From Acidobacteriaceae bacterium (GTDB lineage: Bacteria; Acidobacteriota; Terriglobia; Terriglobales; Acidobacteriaceae): 59,156 bases of DNA. The stretch is from NCBI GenBank assembly GCA_003156805.1, contig PMHV01000012.1:480-59635 (forward strand), written 5' to 3'. Each line of letters begins with the position of its first letter. Position 1 is the stretch's first letter. The translations under genes and the position numbers were made by a program. The notes under the pieces are model-generated. The model saw only the letters and a program-made list of their open reading frames with translations. It searched no databases and had not been told where the DNA came from. Positions 49,971 to 59,156 of this stretch are shown here, one piece after another.

Positions 49971-50242
49971 GTGGTTGACCAGATTGGAAACCTGAAGCCC
50001 GGCAGGGTTTATCTGAACGACCCTATTTCAAGATGAAATACTTCGTTGCGATTTTCGGCGCACTGCTTCCTTTTTCCCCGGGCGCACGCCGCCTCCACGC
50101 CGTCCGCAAACGTCGCCGTCCAGTGGGGGCTGGCCAACCTCTGCACCACTACGAACAAGGCTTGCCCGTTCGTCGCGTGTTTCGGCGGTTTTCTTCCTCC
50201 CCGTTGGAGTAAACTTTGAGCTGGCGTGGAGAGTGTGGTCCG

Positions 50243-50458
50243 ATGGCTTCTCTGAATGGCGTCATCACTCGTGATCCCGAGATTCTCGGAGGCACGCCGG
50301 TGTTTCGCGGGACGCGGGTTCCGTTTCAGGCGCTGTTGGATTACATCGAAGGCGGACAAACTCTCGGCGAGTTTCTCGACGATTTTCCTACCGTAACGCG
50401 TGAGGCGGCCGTCGACGCGCTCGAACACGCCAAGGATCTGGTTGTTGGCGGATTGTGA
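50243..50458 (+). CDS. DUF433-family antitoxin
   Basis: A 71-residue DUF433 protein: ITRDPEILGGTPVFRGTRVP, ALLDYIEGGQTLGEFLDDFP and REAAVDALEHAKDL. The winged-helix-like DUF433 proteins pair with PIN-like partners. Its stop overlaps the next ATG (TGATG). Confidence 0.85.
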   Translation: MASLNGVITRDPEILGGTPVFRGTRVPFQALLDYIEGGQTLGEFLDDFPTVTREAAVDALEHAKDLVVGGL

Positions 50459-50778
50459 TGAGAGTACTGCTCGACGAGTGTGTTCCCCGAAAACTTAAAA
50501 TCAACCTGCCCGGCCATGAATGCCGAACCGTTCCGGAAGAGGGGTTGGCCGGGAAGAGAAATGGCGAGTTACTGTCGGTCGCCGAAAAGGCGGGGTTCGA
50601 TGTCTTTCTTAGCGTGGATCGTGGCATCGAGTTTCAGCAGAACCTGCAATCTCGACGCATGGCTGTGTTGTTGGTGCGGGTGCCGTCTAGCCGTCTCGCC
50701 GACCTGCTGCCGCATGTTCCTGAGATTTTAAAGAGGCTGAAATCTTTAAGTCCCGGCGAACTCGTCATCGTGGGTTAG
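50458..50778 (+). CDS. DUF5615 PIN-like toxin
   Basis: A 106-residue PIN-like protein: MRVLLDECVPRKLKINLPGH, FDVFLSVDRGIEFQQN, and LSPGELVIVG at the end. The first Asp/Glu pair (LLDEC) and the later VDRG match the acidic centre of DUF5615. Coupled to the DUF433 gene, it forms a fourth toxin-antitoxin module in the window. Confidence 0.82.
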   Translation: MRVLLDECVPRKLKINLPGHECRTVPEEGLAGKRNGELLSVAEKAGFDVFLSVDRGIEFQQNLQSRRMAVLLVRVPSSRLADLLPHVPEILKRLKSLSPGELVIVG

Positions 50779-50797
50779 TTCGATCTGCGCAGGAAAT

Positions 50798-50828
50798 CCC
50801 ACTTCTCGCAAATGAAGCGAGAAGTGGG
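50798..50828. terminator. strong hairpin between convergent genes
   Basis: CCCACTTCTCGC and GCGAGAAGTGGG form a perfect 12-pair stem with a 7-base loop. No T-tract, but it sits between the DUF5615 and STAS genes and could stop transcription both ways. It is related in sequence to the CTCGC dispersed repeats. Confidence 0.55.
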
Positions 50829-50852
50829 GCACCCAGAGCGTGGTGCAGACGT

Positions 50853-51197
50853 CTATTTGAACGCTTTGACTGCCGCGGCTTCGTCGTCTTTGACGTCGAA
50901 GACGGTGTAGAGTTTGGTGATCTGCAGCAGGTCGTGAACCTTCTTGGTCAGGTTGAGGAGCTTGAGTTCGCCACCCTGATTCTTGGCCGTGGTGAAAGCG
51001 CTGACCAGTTCGCCGATTCCGGAGCTGTCGATGTAGTTGACGTCGCCGAGGTTGAGAATGATTTTCTTGCTGCCTTTGGAGAGCAGGTCGCGCACCGTGT
51101 CGCGCAGAATCACGCTGCCTTCGCCGAGAGTGATGCGGCCGCTGCAGTCTACGATGGCAACTCCGTCCACCTGCCGAATACTCGCCTTCATGGTCAC
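50853..51197 (-). CDS. STAS-domain anti-sigma factor antagonist
   Basis: A 114-residue STAS protein of the SpoIIAA/RsbV type. The phosphorylatable Ser is in [19 protein letters not shown]. Start is GTG at 51197 with GGAGGG before it, and it overlaps the kinase gene by 4 bases (GTGA). It releases a sigma factor from its anti-sigma partner when unphosphorylated, in the known scheme. Confidence 0.9.
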   Translation of the reverse strand: MTMKASIRQVDGVAIVDCSGRITLGEGSVILRDTVRDLLSKGSKKIILNLGDVNYIDSSGIGELVSAFTTAKNQGGELKLLNLTKKVHDLLQITKLYTVFDVKDDEAAAVKAFK

Positions 51198-51637
51198 TGA
51201 GAACCCTCCTTGCCGGCCGCGGATGGCCCGCGGACGTGCTTGATCATTTTCACTTCCGTGCCTGTCTGGGACGGGCGGATCTCCACCGCATCCATAAAAG
51301 AGCGCATCAGGAAAATCCCGCGCCCAGAAGTCTTGAGCAGGTTTTCCGGCGCTAAAGGATTCGGAATGGTGCTCAAGTCGATGCCCGTGCCCTGATCGCG
51401 AATGGTGATCACCAGATCCTGCGATGTGCGTTCGAAAGCTAAAATCACCTTTTTGTCGGGCGCGTAAGCATTGCCATGCAACACCGCATTGACTGCGCCT
51501 TCGCGCACGGCCATGGAAATCTGCATCACTTCGTCTTCGCCAAAGCCGAGTTCCGTGGCGATGCGGGTAGCCTTTTCTTCCGCATGGTCCACCGTGTCCA
51601 GGGTGGAATCGAGCGTGTAGGAGACCTGTTGCTCCAT
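51194..51637 (-). CDS. RsbW-like HATPase anti-sigma kinase
   Basis: A 147-residue GHKL ATPase of the RsbW/SpoIIAB group: N box [18 protein letters not shown]1 box [10 protein letters not shown] and G2 region [14 protein letters not shown]. It binds ATP, phosphorylates the STAS partner and holds a sigma factor. No sigma gene is next to it, so the target is elsewhere. Confidence 0.9.
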   Translation of the reverse strand: MEQQVSYTLDSTLDTVDHAEEKATRIATELGFGEDEVMQISMAVREGAVNAVLHGNAYAPDKKVILAFERTSQDLVITIRDQGTGIDLSTIPNPLAPENLLKTSGRGIFLMRSFMDAVEIRPSQTGTEVKMIKHVRGPSAAGKEGSQ

Positions 51638-51675
51638 AGGCGAAAAACTACTCTGGAAGCCCGCGCCTGTCTTTT

Positions 51676-51716
51676 GATTTTACCCGTAGGGGCCTGTGAT
51701 TTTGCCCTGTGGGGCC
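51676..51716. repeat. two 19-base direct repeats upstream of the HATPase gene
   Basis: GATTTTACCCGTAGGGGCC (51676-51694) and GATTTTGCCCTGTGGGGCC (51698-51716) differ at 3 bases and are 22 bases apart, two helical turns. This could be a regulator site or another dispersed repeat. Confidence 0.5.
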
Positions 51717-51919
51717 CGCCGGAAACCCGCGTTCCGGCAGATTGGGTAGTTTGCCTGTGGGACGGGGGAAATGTCAACGAGGCTTGCTGATTTTGTCATT
51801 CCGCATTAGAAATACCCCTAAAAATGTCCCAGACTACAGCGGAAAATAGTCGGGATGCCGCTTGAGGCATACTTACGCTGCTGCCTTGCGCTGAAATTCC
51901 GGGCCTCCAGCGCTGCGGA

Positions 51920-51925
51920 TATAAT
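51920..51925 (+). promoter_or_regulatory. TATAAT box directly before a GTG start
   Basis: A perfect TATAAT ends 8 bases before the GTG at 51934, with a poor -35 (TTCCGG at 51897-51902, 17 bases away). The mRNA is probably leaderless. Confidence 0.55.
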
Positions 51926-51933
51926 GGCACGTC

Positions 51934-52281
51934 GTGACTCCGGCCCAAGGTTCGAAACGTTCGACAGGCTCGAAAGGTTCGAGAATTCGATACTGGCTGA
52001 AACGAATTGTGTTGGGCACGGTGCTTGGCAGTGCGGCATTGCTGGCCCTGGCCTATGTTGCGGACTATTGCGTGTTCCGTTACCGCGTGTCCGCGAATCG
52101 GCAGCCGTTTGGCAGGTTCACCGTCAACAGTTACTACGCCGTCCAGCAGAAGAACGGCAAGACGACCTTCCTGTTCAATCCTCCTGCACCGCAAGTGTGT
52201 GTGGTTGCACTGTTTCCGCACGACGGGTACGCGCCGTGCTGGTACTTGAAGCGGCATACCGAACAGCGCATCGACATTTAG
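51934..52281 (+). CDS. small membrane-anchored hypothetical protein
   Basis: A 115-residue protein with a basic N-terminus, one membrane helix (LGTVLGSAALLALAYVADYC) and an outer domain FGRFTVNSYYAVQQKNGKTT. The TATAAT box just upstream supports the GTG start. No known family; possibly an inner-membrane anchored periplasmic protein. Confidence 0.6.
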   Translation: MTPAQGSKRSTGSKGSRIRYWLKRIVLGTVLGSAALLALAYVADYCVFRYRVSANRQPFGRFTVNSYYAVQQKNGKTTFLFNPPAPQVCVVALFPHDGYAPCWYLKRHTEQRIDI

Positions 52282-52313
52282 AGCGTTGTGCGGCACGCCC
52301 TCTGCTCGGAACC

Positions 52314-55300
52314 CTAGAACGTGAATCGTGCGGAAAACTGCAACACGCGGGGAAGTCCGTTTGGGCTAATTTCCTGCAGCGCTCCGAAATTCCCCGGACC
52401 CGAGTTAGGCACCAGATAGCAGGTCTGGTTCGGGGTTGCGCCGTCACCGCAGTTGGTGCCGATGGGGTTGTATTGCAGAGGGTTGATCCCGTCGCCGTTC
52501 TGCACGTAGTAGTTGGCATGGTTGAATAGATTGAAGGCTTGCGCCTGAAATTGCAGTTCCTTGCCTTCCTTGATCGAGAAACTGCGGGCCAACCCAACGT
52601 CGATCCTCTCCAGCCACGGGCCGTAGAAGGAATTCAGGCCGATCCCTGGCGTGGGGCCACCGCCATTGATGCCCCCCGCGGTGTTCGCGGTGTCCTGGTT
52701 AAAGGCGGTGTCGTTCAGGTTTCCATTGGCGCCGTCACAATTGCCGAAGGACAGGGTCGAGCTGGTGCACGCGGGACTCAACAAAGCCGCGTACGGACGG
52801 CCCGAAGAGAACTCCATGACGCTGCTCAGGGTCCAGCCGGAGAGGGCCTTGCGCCCGGCGTCCGAACTGGTCAGCCTTTCCAGCCCGGGCCGGTAGACGC
52901 CGGCAAAACTAATTCGATGCCTCTGGTCCAACAGAGAAGGAGAATGCGTGTTGCTGAAGTCGAACTGATCGTTGAAGTCCAGCCCATCCCGCTGGATGCT
53001 CTTAGCGAACGTGTAGGAGACTTGCAAGGAAAGGCCCTGTGACATGCGCCGCTGCAACTGTACGAAGAAAGAGTTGTAGTTGTTTTGCCCGGGGCTGATC
53101 AGTTCGTTGATCTCGCCCAGGTTGGGATTGATGAGGCCTTCGGTCAGCAGACCGTTGTCCATGTTGGGTAGGGTAATAGTCTGCCCACTACAGGGCGCCG
53201 TGGTTGCGCCGGGAGGACACACTACATACGTCGTCGTGCCTTGCAACGGATTCAGATTCAAATCGTAAGCGCTGCCCGAAAGCATGTGCACCGCGTGGTT
53301 CCACATGCTGCCGATACTTAGGGTCGTGTTCTCGAAAATCTCTCGTTCAATCTGCACACTCGCCTGCAATATATAGGGCACCCGAAACTGCGGAGCGACC
53401 AGGGAAATGTCCGGAGAAGCCTGGAATAGGGGGGAATCACCCGGCAGAATATTCGGGAACGTTGGTATCTGTTGGTTCGGCGGACCGGTGGTGTAACTGG
53501 CATTTACGGAAGACTGCTGGGACGCCAGCCCGTTCGAGACCACCGCGTTCCGGTAGTTGAGGCCGTTCATGTTGGTGTAGAAGTCCCCGAATCCTCCGCG
53601 CACCACCGTCTTCGATGCGGGCTGCCAAGCAAATCCCAAGCGCGGCGCCAGGCGCTGAAACTGGTTGGGATATTGCCCGGTGAGCGGAAAGGCAGGATTT
53701 TCCGCCGGCTGCGGGTAAACCTGGAAGTCCTCGCGCAGGCCCATTTCCAGCGTCAATTGCGGCAAGGTGCGGAAAGTGTCCTGCACGTAGAATCCGTAGT
53801 ACGGTACCGAAAAAGAAAACGTCGGGTTTCCCGAAGACTGACTGAAGACGTTGTATTCGCCAAGCGCAAAAGCCTCCAGATTCGAAAATTCGTAACTGCC
53901 GAGGAACGACCCGAACTCGACGGCCTCGTTGGGGTCCGCACCGCCATCATTGTTGTCCGAATCCCAGGCGCGGCTCATATCGAAACCGAATTGCAACGTG
54001 TGCTTGCCAATCACGTAATCCACCCGGTCGGCGAGAGAGTACTGCCGCTCAAAAACTCTTCCCACGGAGAAAGGAGCGTTGCCCAGAATAAAAGGGGCCG
54101 GGCTATCCAGAATCAACGTGGGGATGTTCGGAGCCAAACCGGTTGGTGTCGAGATCTGGTTGTCTTGCGAAGTGCCCGCGTGAAATTCGTTGAGCAGGGC
54201 GGAGGAGAATGTGTGCGTCCATCCCAGGCTGGCCTGGAAGGTATGCACGTAGGCGTTGGCCAGGGTTTGTATCCCATAGTTACCCACGGTTGGGTCGATG
54301 ATGACGCCTCCGGGCGAGCTGAAGCGGTTCAAATTGAAGCTGAGGAACAGGCTGTCACGGGAACTGGGCTGATAGTCCAGCCGGGGTGTAAACACCAAAT
54401 CGTTGCGCTTTCTTGGTTGGACGCCGAGATTGGAGTTGAGCGCGTTCACGGTGTTCGACACTTGCTGGAGGTATACCGGATTGGTGGGATCAGGCGCGGT
54501 GTCGTCGCCCGGCACCGGCAAGGGCCCGTTGGGCGCGGGCAGCGTCGTCCCGGCCGGAATTCCAAAATTAGCACTCAGGAAATCGGATAGGTTCGCAGGG
54601 GTCGTCGCCAACGCCGAGTTGATGACTGGAATCGGATTGTTCCGCAGTTGTTGTTCATAATCCACGAAGAACCATAAACGGCTTCGCAGAATCGGCCGGC
54701 CCACTCCGGCGCCGAATTGTTGCAAAGCATCTTCCGGTTTAGGAAAGCCGGCGGCTTTATCGAGGGCGTCGTTGGCCCCAGTCGCGGAGTTGCGGTTGTA
54801 GTAGAACGCACTGCCATGGAACGCGTTGCCACCCGACCGGGTCACCGCATTCACGAAACCCGCACCACCGCCATAGACTGCCGTGTACGGGCTGACCGCG
54901 ACTTGAAACTCCTGGATCACGTTTTCGCCGTACAGATACGGGATGCGATTACGGCCCACAATGTCGGCGAAGTAGTTGCTGGTCGCATTGGATCCATCCA
55001 CAGTGAAGGCATTGGAGCCATTTCCATTGGCGTATCCCGAATCCTCTCCGCCCTGTTGTCCGGCAATGCTCACCAGGCCGGTGTCGCCGTCGTAGCTGGT
55101 ATTCGGCGTGAGCACCATAAAGTCGGTGTATTTTCGTCCATTGAGCGGCAATTCTTCAATCAGAGACCGCTCGATCACGGTGCTGGCGGAGGATTCCTCG
55201 GGCCGCAGCAGCGGCGTTGTCCCGATTACTTTGACCGTGTCCGCGCTGGCGCCCACTTGCAGCTTGATGTTTTGCGACGTGGTGTTTCCTACCAGCACCC

Positions 55301-55631
55301 GCACCAGGACCTGAACATCGCGAAAACCCCTGAAACTTGCCCTGATGGAATAGGACCCCGGCGCCAGAACGGGGAACCGGTAAAGTCCGGCATGGTTGGT
55401 CTCGGCAGATTGTTGCACGCCGGTCTCGAGGTTCTGCACAACAACCGACGCTCCCTGCACCACCGCGCCACTTTGGTCGGTGACCCGTCCGCTGAGCGAG
55501 CCCGTCAATACTACGTTCTGGGCGGTCAGCAATAGGCAGCTCGCCAACACGATCAAAACGTTGCATACCGCCAGGCGATTGGACACGAGGAGCGTTCTTC
55601 CGCTTGCTCGAATGACAGATTCTCTTCTCAT
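52314..55631 (-). CDS. TonB-dependent receptor, Oar-like, first of a tandem pair
   Basis: A 1105-residue protein from the ATG at 55631 (GGGAG 6 bases upstream). Signal segment LIVLASCLLLTAQN, then a carboxypeptidase-regulatory-like domain (GSLSGRVTDQSGAVVQGASV), a plug with EELPLNGRKYTDFMVLTPN and a large barrel. It ends with an aromatic strand (LQFSARFTF). It takes up an unknown large substrate with energy from TonB. No TonB box is certain. The paralogue lies directly upstream on the same strand. Confidence 0.9.
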   Translation of the reverse strand: MRRESVIRASGRTLLVSNRLAVCNVLIVLASCLLLTAQNVVLTGSLSGRVTDQSGAVVQGASVVVQNLETGVQQSAETNHAGLYRFPVLAPGSYSIRASFRGFRDVQVLVRVLVGNTTSQNIKLQVGASADTVKVIGTTPLLRPEESSASTVIERSLIEELPLNGRKYTDFMVLTPNTSYDGDTGLVSIAGQQGGEDSGYANGNGSNAFTVDGSNATSNYFADIVGRNRIPYLYGENVIQEFQVAVSPYTAVYGGGAGFVNAVTRSGGNAFHGSAFYYNRNSATGANDALDKAAGFPKPEDALQQFGAGVGRPILRSRLWFFVDYEQQLRNNPIPVINSALATTPANLSDFLSANFGIPAGTTLPAPNGPLPVPGDDTAPDPTNPVYLQQVSNTVNALNSNLGVQPRKRNDLVFTPRLDYQPSSRDSLFLSFNLNRFSSPGGVIIDPTVGNYGIQTLANAYVHTFQASLGWTHTFSSALLNEFHAGTSQDNQISTPTGLAPNIPTLILDSPAPFILGNAPFSVGRVFERQYSLADRVDYVIGKHTLQFGFDMSRAWDSDNNDGGADPNEAVEFGSFLGSYEFSNLEAFALGEYNVFSQSSGNPTFSFSVPYYGFYVQDTFRTLPQLTLEMGLREDFQVYPQPAENPAFPLTGQYPNQFQRLAPRLGFAWQPASKTVVRGGFGDFYTNMNGLNYRNAVVSNGLASQQSSVNASYTTGPPNQQIPTFPNILPGDSPLFQASPDISLVAPQFRVPYILQASVQIEREIFENTTLSIGSMWNHAVHMLSGSAYDLNLNPLQGTTTYVVCPPGATTAPCSGQTITLPNMDNGLLTEGLINPNLGEINELISPGQNNYNSFFVQLQRRMSQGLSLQVSYTFAKSIQRDGLDFNDQFDFSNTHSPSLLDQRHRISFAGVYRPGLERLTSSDAGRKALSGWTLSSVMEFSSGRPYAALLSPACTSSTLSFGNCDGANGNLNDTAFNQDTANTAGGINGGGPTPGIGLNSFYGPWLERIDVGLARSFSIKEGKELQFQAQAFNLFNHANYYVQNGDGINPLQYNPIGTNCGDGATPNQTCYLVPNSGPGNFGALQEISPNGLPRVLQFSARFTF

Positions 55632-55728
55632 GTTGGCTCCCAACTTAAGATATTGACCGGCCCCAAAGAAAGCCGAAAATCTTACTATCCCCAAAAGCTG
55701 GCAGACGCGCATCCCGGAAAGGAACAAC

Positions 55729-58700
55729 TTAGAAAGCTACCCTCAACGCGAACTGTATCTCGCGCGGAGTTCCGGATCCGACTGGGCTAATCGGCGTGCT
55801 TGTGTTGACCGTAGTGATGATGCTGCCGAACCCCGTGGTGTTCGACGGGTTGAAAGTGGACTGCGGCGGACCCAACTGCGGGTGATTGAAGATGTTGAAG
55901 AACTCGGCTCGAAACTCAAGCTGGACGCGCTCGGTCACGGGGATGCGTTTGCCAGCTCCAAAGTCCATCTGCCAGGTGCCGGGCCCGCGGAGGAGGTCGC
56001 GCGGCGCGGTGCCGAATTCTCCAGCCGGGGTAGCAAAGGCTGCGGGATTGATCCACTCCGCGATGGTTTTGCCACCCGGCGGAGTGAGAGAAACGCCCGG
56101 AACCAGATCGGGACGCTCCGTGCCGGAGGCGCCGTCCGGCGCGGTATAACTGCTGGGCATCAGCACATTCACCGGGAAGCCGGTGCGGGCCAGGGCGGTG
56201 GTGGTCAGTTCCCAGCGGCCCAGGATAGCGCTTGCAATCCCGGGATCATTCAACAGCGGCTTGCCCGGTCCGAAGGGCAGCTGATAGACCGCATTGCCAT
56301 TGACCACATGGGTGGCGTCCCAGGCGCCGCTGGCGCGATCACAGACCAGGCACAGCGGATTCTGTGGCGATATTTCGTCGCCATCGCCGCTGCCGTTGGA
56401 GCCGTTGTCGATCTCGTGCGAATATGTGTAATTGGCGGTGACCAGCAGTCCGTGGGAGAACGAACGCCGCAATGCCGCGGAGAGACCGTTGTACGAGCTC
56501 ATGCCGACGGAGCCGCGCCAGGGTATGGCGGGAGCAAAGGCAGAATATTGCACCGCCCCCGTGGCCGGATCGATCAGGTTTACCACGTTGGTTTCCAGCA
56601 GATGCACGCCGTGACTTCCCAAATAGGAGACCGTGCCCACGAAGTTGGCGGACAGCTCGCGCTGCACCGCGAGACTCCACTGCTCAACATACGAGTCCTT
56701 GCGGTTCCGTTGTTCGGCGTTCGGTGAGAGGGTACCGGAGCCGGTAAAATATGGATCGACCGGATAGGTGAGCTGCAGGCTCGAAGTGCTTTTCACCGAG
56801 TAGGAGGGCACTTCGTTTTTGGCGGGCAGATTCTGATCGTCCAACTGTCCGTCTTCGTGGTAGATGCCGAATCCGCCTCGAATCACCGTCTGGCCGTCTT
56901 CCCGCGGCGTCCAGGCAAAGGCCACACGGGGATCGACATCGCCGTAGTTCTGCTGGCCGAAGCTGGCGCCCACGCCGCAGAATCCCTGTGGCCCGCAGGT
57001 AGCGAAATCGAACGGGTTGGCCAACCCCTTCGCCTCGTGGAAGAGATCGAAGACGGTGTAGCGCACGCCCAGGTTGAGGGTGAGCCTGGGCCCCCACCGG
57101 TACTCGTCCTGTGCGTAGCCGTAGTAATCATTCTTGCGCAAGTGGTTGACCGGCAAGGCGCCCGACAGACTGGCTTTGGTCACCAGATTCGCCGCCAGAT
57201 TCTCCACCGTGGAAAACGTAACTTTTCCATGTTCGCCGGAGCTCTGATTCAATTGAATGCGGCGGAACTCCGCTCCAAACTTGAAGGTATGCCGGCCGTG
57301 AATCCAGGTCAGGTTGTCTAGCCCCGAAAATGAATTGCCCACGTAGATGCTGCTGTAATCGTAGTTCTGGGTGATGAATCCGGGCCCAGGACCGGTAGCA
57401 ATCGCAATCTCGTAGAAGGTGCCGTTTTTACCTAAGTTGTAAGTGTTGGAGGTGGAGCGATTGAATCCAAACTTGGTCTCATTCACCAGGTTGGGGCTGA
57501 AGATGTGCAGCAATTCGATCGCGCCGTTGACCGGCGCGGACACTCTCTGCTGCAAGTCCGTCGCGGCAGCCGAAAGCGGCTGCGTATCGACTGACCGGTC
57601 GAAATTGAATCGAACGAAGGCTGTGGTAGCTGGCGAGAAATGCTGATCGAGACGCATCATCGCCGAATCTTCGTTGACCACCTGAGTGCAGGAGCAGGTC
57701 AGCAGGTCATAGTCGGCGTAGTTGGGATCGCCCGGGTCGGTGGCTGGCGTCCAGGGTGTCAGAATTGTGTTTAGACCTGCTCCCGGGAAGGCGTTGATGA
57801 TCCCGTGGATTGGCGACGAGGGCGGAACTGTTGCAATGAGCGCAGGGCTCGGCACGTCGCCGCTCACCGGATAGCCCCAGTTTTGTCGGTAGGCTTCCGA
57901 AGCGACAAAGAAGAACGTCTTATCGCGGACGATGGGGCCGCCCAGCGATCCGCCAAACTGATTGAGGCGAAGCGGTTGCTGCTTTTCGCCGTTGGACGCC
58001 CATTGAGGCACGGGGGCATCAAAAATGTTATTGCGCAAGTACTCGAACAGGCGCCCATGGAAGAGGTTTGTGCCCGAAGGCGAGGTGACGGCCAGTTGCG
58101 GCCCGCCGGTTGCGCCTTCCTCGGCGGATGCCATCAGCGAATCGACGCGGAACTCCTGAATCGCGTCCAGCGGAATGGCGAGCCGCACCCATGGGCGCTG
58201 CGTCTGATTCACAATGTTGGTTGAGTCAACGCCGTCGTAGGTCCAGTTGCTGTCGTCGAGGCCCCGTCCAGCGAACCGAATCGTCCGCTGGTTGCTGCCG
58301 CCGGTGTCGATGGCGCCGGGGACGAAGGCCGTCAGCGAGGCCCAGTTGCGGCCGTTCAGCGGCAATTCATCCGCCTGCTCTCTCTCGATCAAACCCGTCA
58401 CCGCGCTGGTGTTGCGGTCCATCAGCGCCGAACTGGCGGACACTTCCACGCGTTCGTCGCGGCCGGAGACTTGCAGAATCACATTGAGCGTTCGCGTGAG
58501 GCCAATGACCTCCTCGACATCGACGAAGGTGAGCGATTTGAACCCCTCGCGCTCAAACGTGATCGTGTACACTCCGACCGGCAACTCGGGAACGTGATAG
58601 GTGCCGCTCGGAGAAGACGTTGTTTCCCGCCGGAGTCCGGTCGAGCTCTGCAACGCAGTTACCCCCACGCCCGGCAAAACCCGCCCCGAGGGATCGGTCA

Positions 58701-58845
58701 CGGTACCGTCCAATCCGGCACGGTCCACCTGTGCCGGTGACCACGACACAAGACACAGCATGGTCCCAACCAAACCTGCGAACTGGCCGCCTTTCCGGTA
58801 AGCCCACCGGGTCCAGCGAAAATTCCACTTCGTTTCTAGCCGCAT
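55729..58845 (-). CDS. TonB-dependent receptor, Oar-like, second of a tandem pair
   Basis: A 1038-residue protein from the ATG at 58845 (AAGGGGG before it). Signal segment LVGTMLCLVSWSPAQ, a carboxypeptidase-regulatory domain (GLDGTVTDPSGRVLPGVGVT), plug with DELPLNGRNWASLTAFVPGA, and a barrel that ends REIQFALRVAF. The two receptors are similar in layout but clearly diverged. About 100 bases separate them. They probably serve different ligands. Confidence 0.9.
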   Translation of the reverse strand: MRLETKWNFRWTRWAYRKGGQFAGLVGTMLCLVSWSPAQVDRAGLDGTVTDPSGRVLPGVGVTALQSSTGLRRETTSSPSGTYHVPELPVGVYTITFEREGFKSLTFVDVEEVIGLTRTLNVILQVSGRDERVEVSASSALMDRNTSAVTGLIEREQADELPLNGRNWASLTAFVPGAIDTGGSNQRTIRFAGRGLDDSNWTYDGVDSTNIVNQTQRPWVRLAIPLDAIQEFRVDSLMASAEEGATGGPQLAVTSPSGTNLFHGRLFEYLRNNIFDAPVPQWASNGEKQQPLRLNQFGGSLGGPIVRDKTFFFVASEAYRQNWGYPVSGDVPSPALIATVPPSSPIHGIINAFPGAGLNTILTPWTPATDPGDPNYADYDLLTCSCTQVVNEDSAMMRLDQHFSPATTAFVRFNFDRSVDTQPLSAAATDLQQRVSAPVNGAIELLHIFSPNLVNETKFGFNRSTSNTYNLGKNGTFYEIAIATGPGPGFITQNYDYSSIYVGNSFSGLDNLTWIHGRHTFKFGAEFRRIQLNQSSGEHGKVTFSTVENLAANLVTKASLSGALPVNHLRKNDYYGYAQDEYRWGPRLTLNLGVRYTVFDLFHEAKGLANPFDFATCGPQGFCGVGASFGQQNYGDVDPRVAFAWTPREDGQTVIRGGFGIYHEDGQLDDQNLPAKNEVPSYSVKSTSSLQLTYPVDPYFTGSGTLSPNAEQRNRKDSYVEQWSLAVQRELSANFVGTVSYLGSHGVHLLETNVVNLIDPATGAVQYSAFAPAIPWRGSVGMSSYNGLSAALRRSFSHGLLVTANYTYSHEIDNGSNGSGDGDEISPQNPLCLVCDRASGAWDATHVVNGNAVYQLPFGPGKPLLNDPGIASAILGRWELTTTALARTGFPVNVLMPSSYTAPDGASGTERPDLVPGVSLTPPGGKTIAEWINPAAFATPAGEFGTAPRDLLRGPGTWQMDFGAGKRIPVTERVQLEFRAEFFNIFNHPQLGPPQSTFNPSNTTGFGSIITTVNTSTPISPVGSGTPREIQFALRVAF

Positions 58846-59156
58846 CCACCGCCCCCTTAATGACGCTTCTCCGCCCTTCGTTGCGCGCGGCAAAGATGAG
58901 CGAAAATAGCAGGGCACCTCCTGCTACTACCAACCGACTAGTAGTTGCATGATCAAGTCGCGCTGGAACGCCAATGCCGAACGGTGAAGCAAGTCTTGAG
59001 TGAATTGGACGTTTTGGGCGAGTGGCCGGCCATTCGGAAGCTGTCCAGAAACTGGGCTGGCCCTGACATCGGTAGCAGGTTCAATGGGTGGAGTTACTTC
59101 GATCGACAGTCTGCCTGTTCGTTCCGACGATAAGGAATGGCGGAGAGGGTGGGATT
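58846..59156. other. 311 bases at the window end without a recognised gene
   Basis: This is the upstream region of the receptor gene. A 62-residue frame from a TTG at 58945 lacks a ribosome site. No promoter box is convincing. Confidence 0.4.

Noticed and set aside
58945-59133. A 62-residue frame at the right edge
   Set aside because: It starts at a TTG without a ribosome site and has no recognisable motif.

Overview
The window reads as chromosomal DNA of an Acidobacteriota member, probably Terriglobia-like (inference). It is GC-rich and Gram-negative in character: a complete Tol-Pal cluster, a TolC-like protein, a BBP2-type porin and two very large TonB-dependent receptors with N-terminal carboxypeptidase-regulatory domains of the Oar type, which is a hallmark family of Acidobacteriota. 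It also carries a hopanoid pathway, an eukaryotic-like Ser/Thr kinase with TPRs, and many short dispersed repeats in and between genes.

Layout. 0-6.3 kb: 3' part of an alpha/beta hydrolase, then on the minus strand tolQ-tolR-tolA-tolB-pal-cpoB and a small unknown gene. 6.5-9.8 kb: PRC-barrel protein, recN, and a Phd/VapC toxin-antitoxin pair. 10.0-20.9 kb: a plus-strand isoprenoid/hopanoid block, ispH-shc-hpnA-hpnG-two zinc dehydrogenases-hpnC-hpnD-hpnE. 21-26 kb: small unknown genes, a phospholipase C-like phosphoesterase, two paralogous exported Ca-loop proteins with a C-terminal sorting-like tail, and a Cys/His protein. 26.1-27.1 kb: a gene-poor, repeat-rich stretch with a MITE-like element and an unusual class II tRNA-like gene. 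27.2-30.4 kb (minus): two small EamA/SMR-type membrane proteins, a VapBC pair and hpnJ. 30.5-37.4 kb: TolC-like protein, DinB protein, porin, TPR protein, HlyD-type adaptor, queF. 37.4-45.1 kb: kinase, HigBA, MFS transporter, GT2 glycosyltransferase, multicopper oxidase. 45.2-52.3 kb: OB-fold-like protein, small genes, a serine protease behind a CRP/FNR-like site, HEAT-repeat protein, DUF433/DUF5615 pair, STAS/HATPase switch pair, small membrane protein. 52.3-58.8 kb: two tandem TonB-dependent receptors.

How the genes work together. IspH supplies IPP/DMAPP; HpnD, HpnC and HpnE turn farnesyl diphosphate into squalene; Shc cyclises it; HpnG processes adenosylhopane (HpnH is not in the window); HpnJ acts late, on the cyclitol ether head group. 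The two dehydrogenases between hpnG and hpnC are candidates for the reduction step leading to bacteriohopanetetrol, and the small membrane-protein pair near hpnJ could move a lipid; both are inferences.

Two themes stand out. First, dispersed repeats lie inside or at the ends of reading frames (recN, hpnE, queF, a membrane protein, the Cys/His protein). Second, several genes have a -10 box only about 7-10 bases before the start codon, which suggests leaderless mRNAs.
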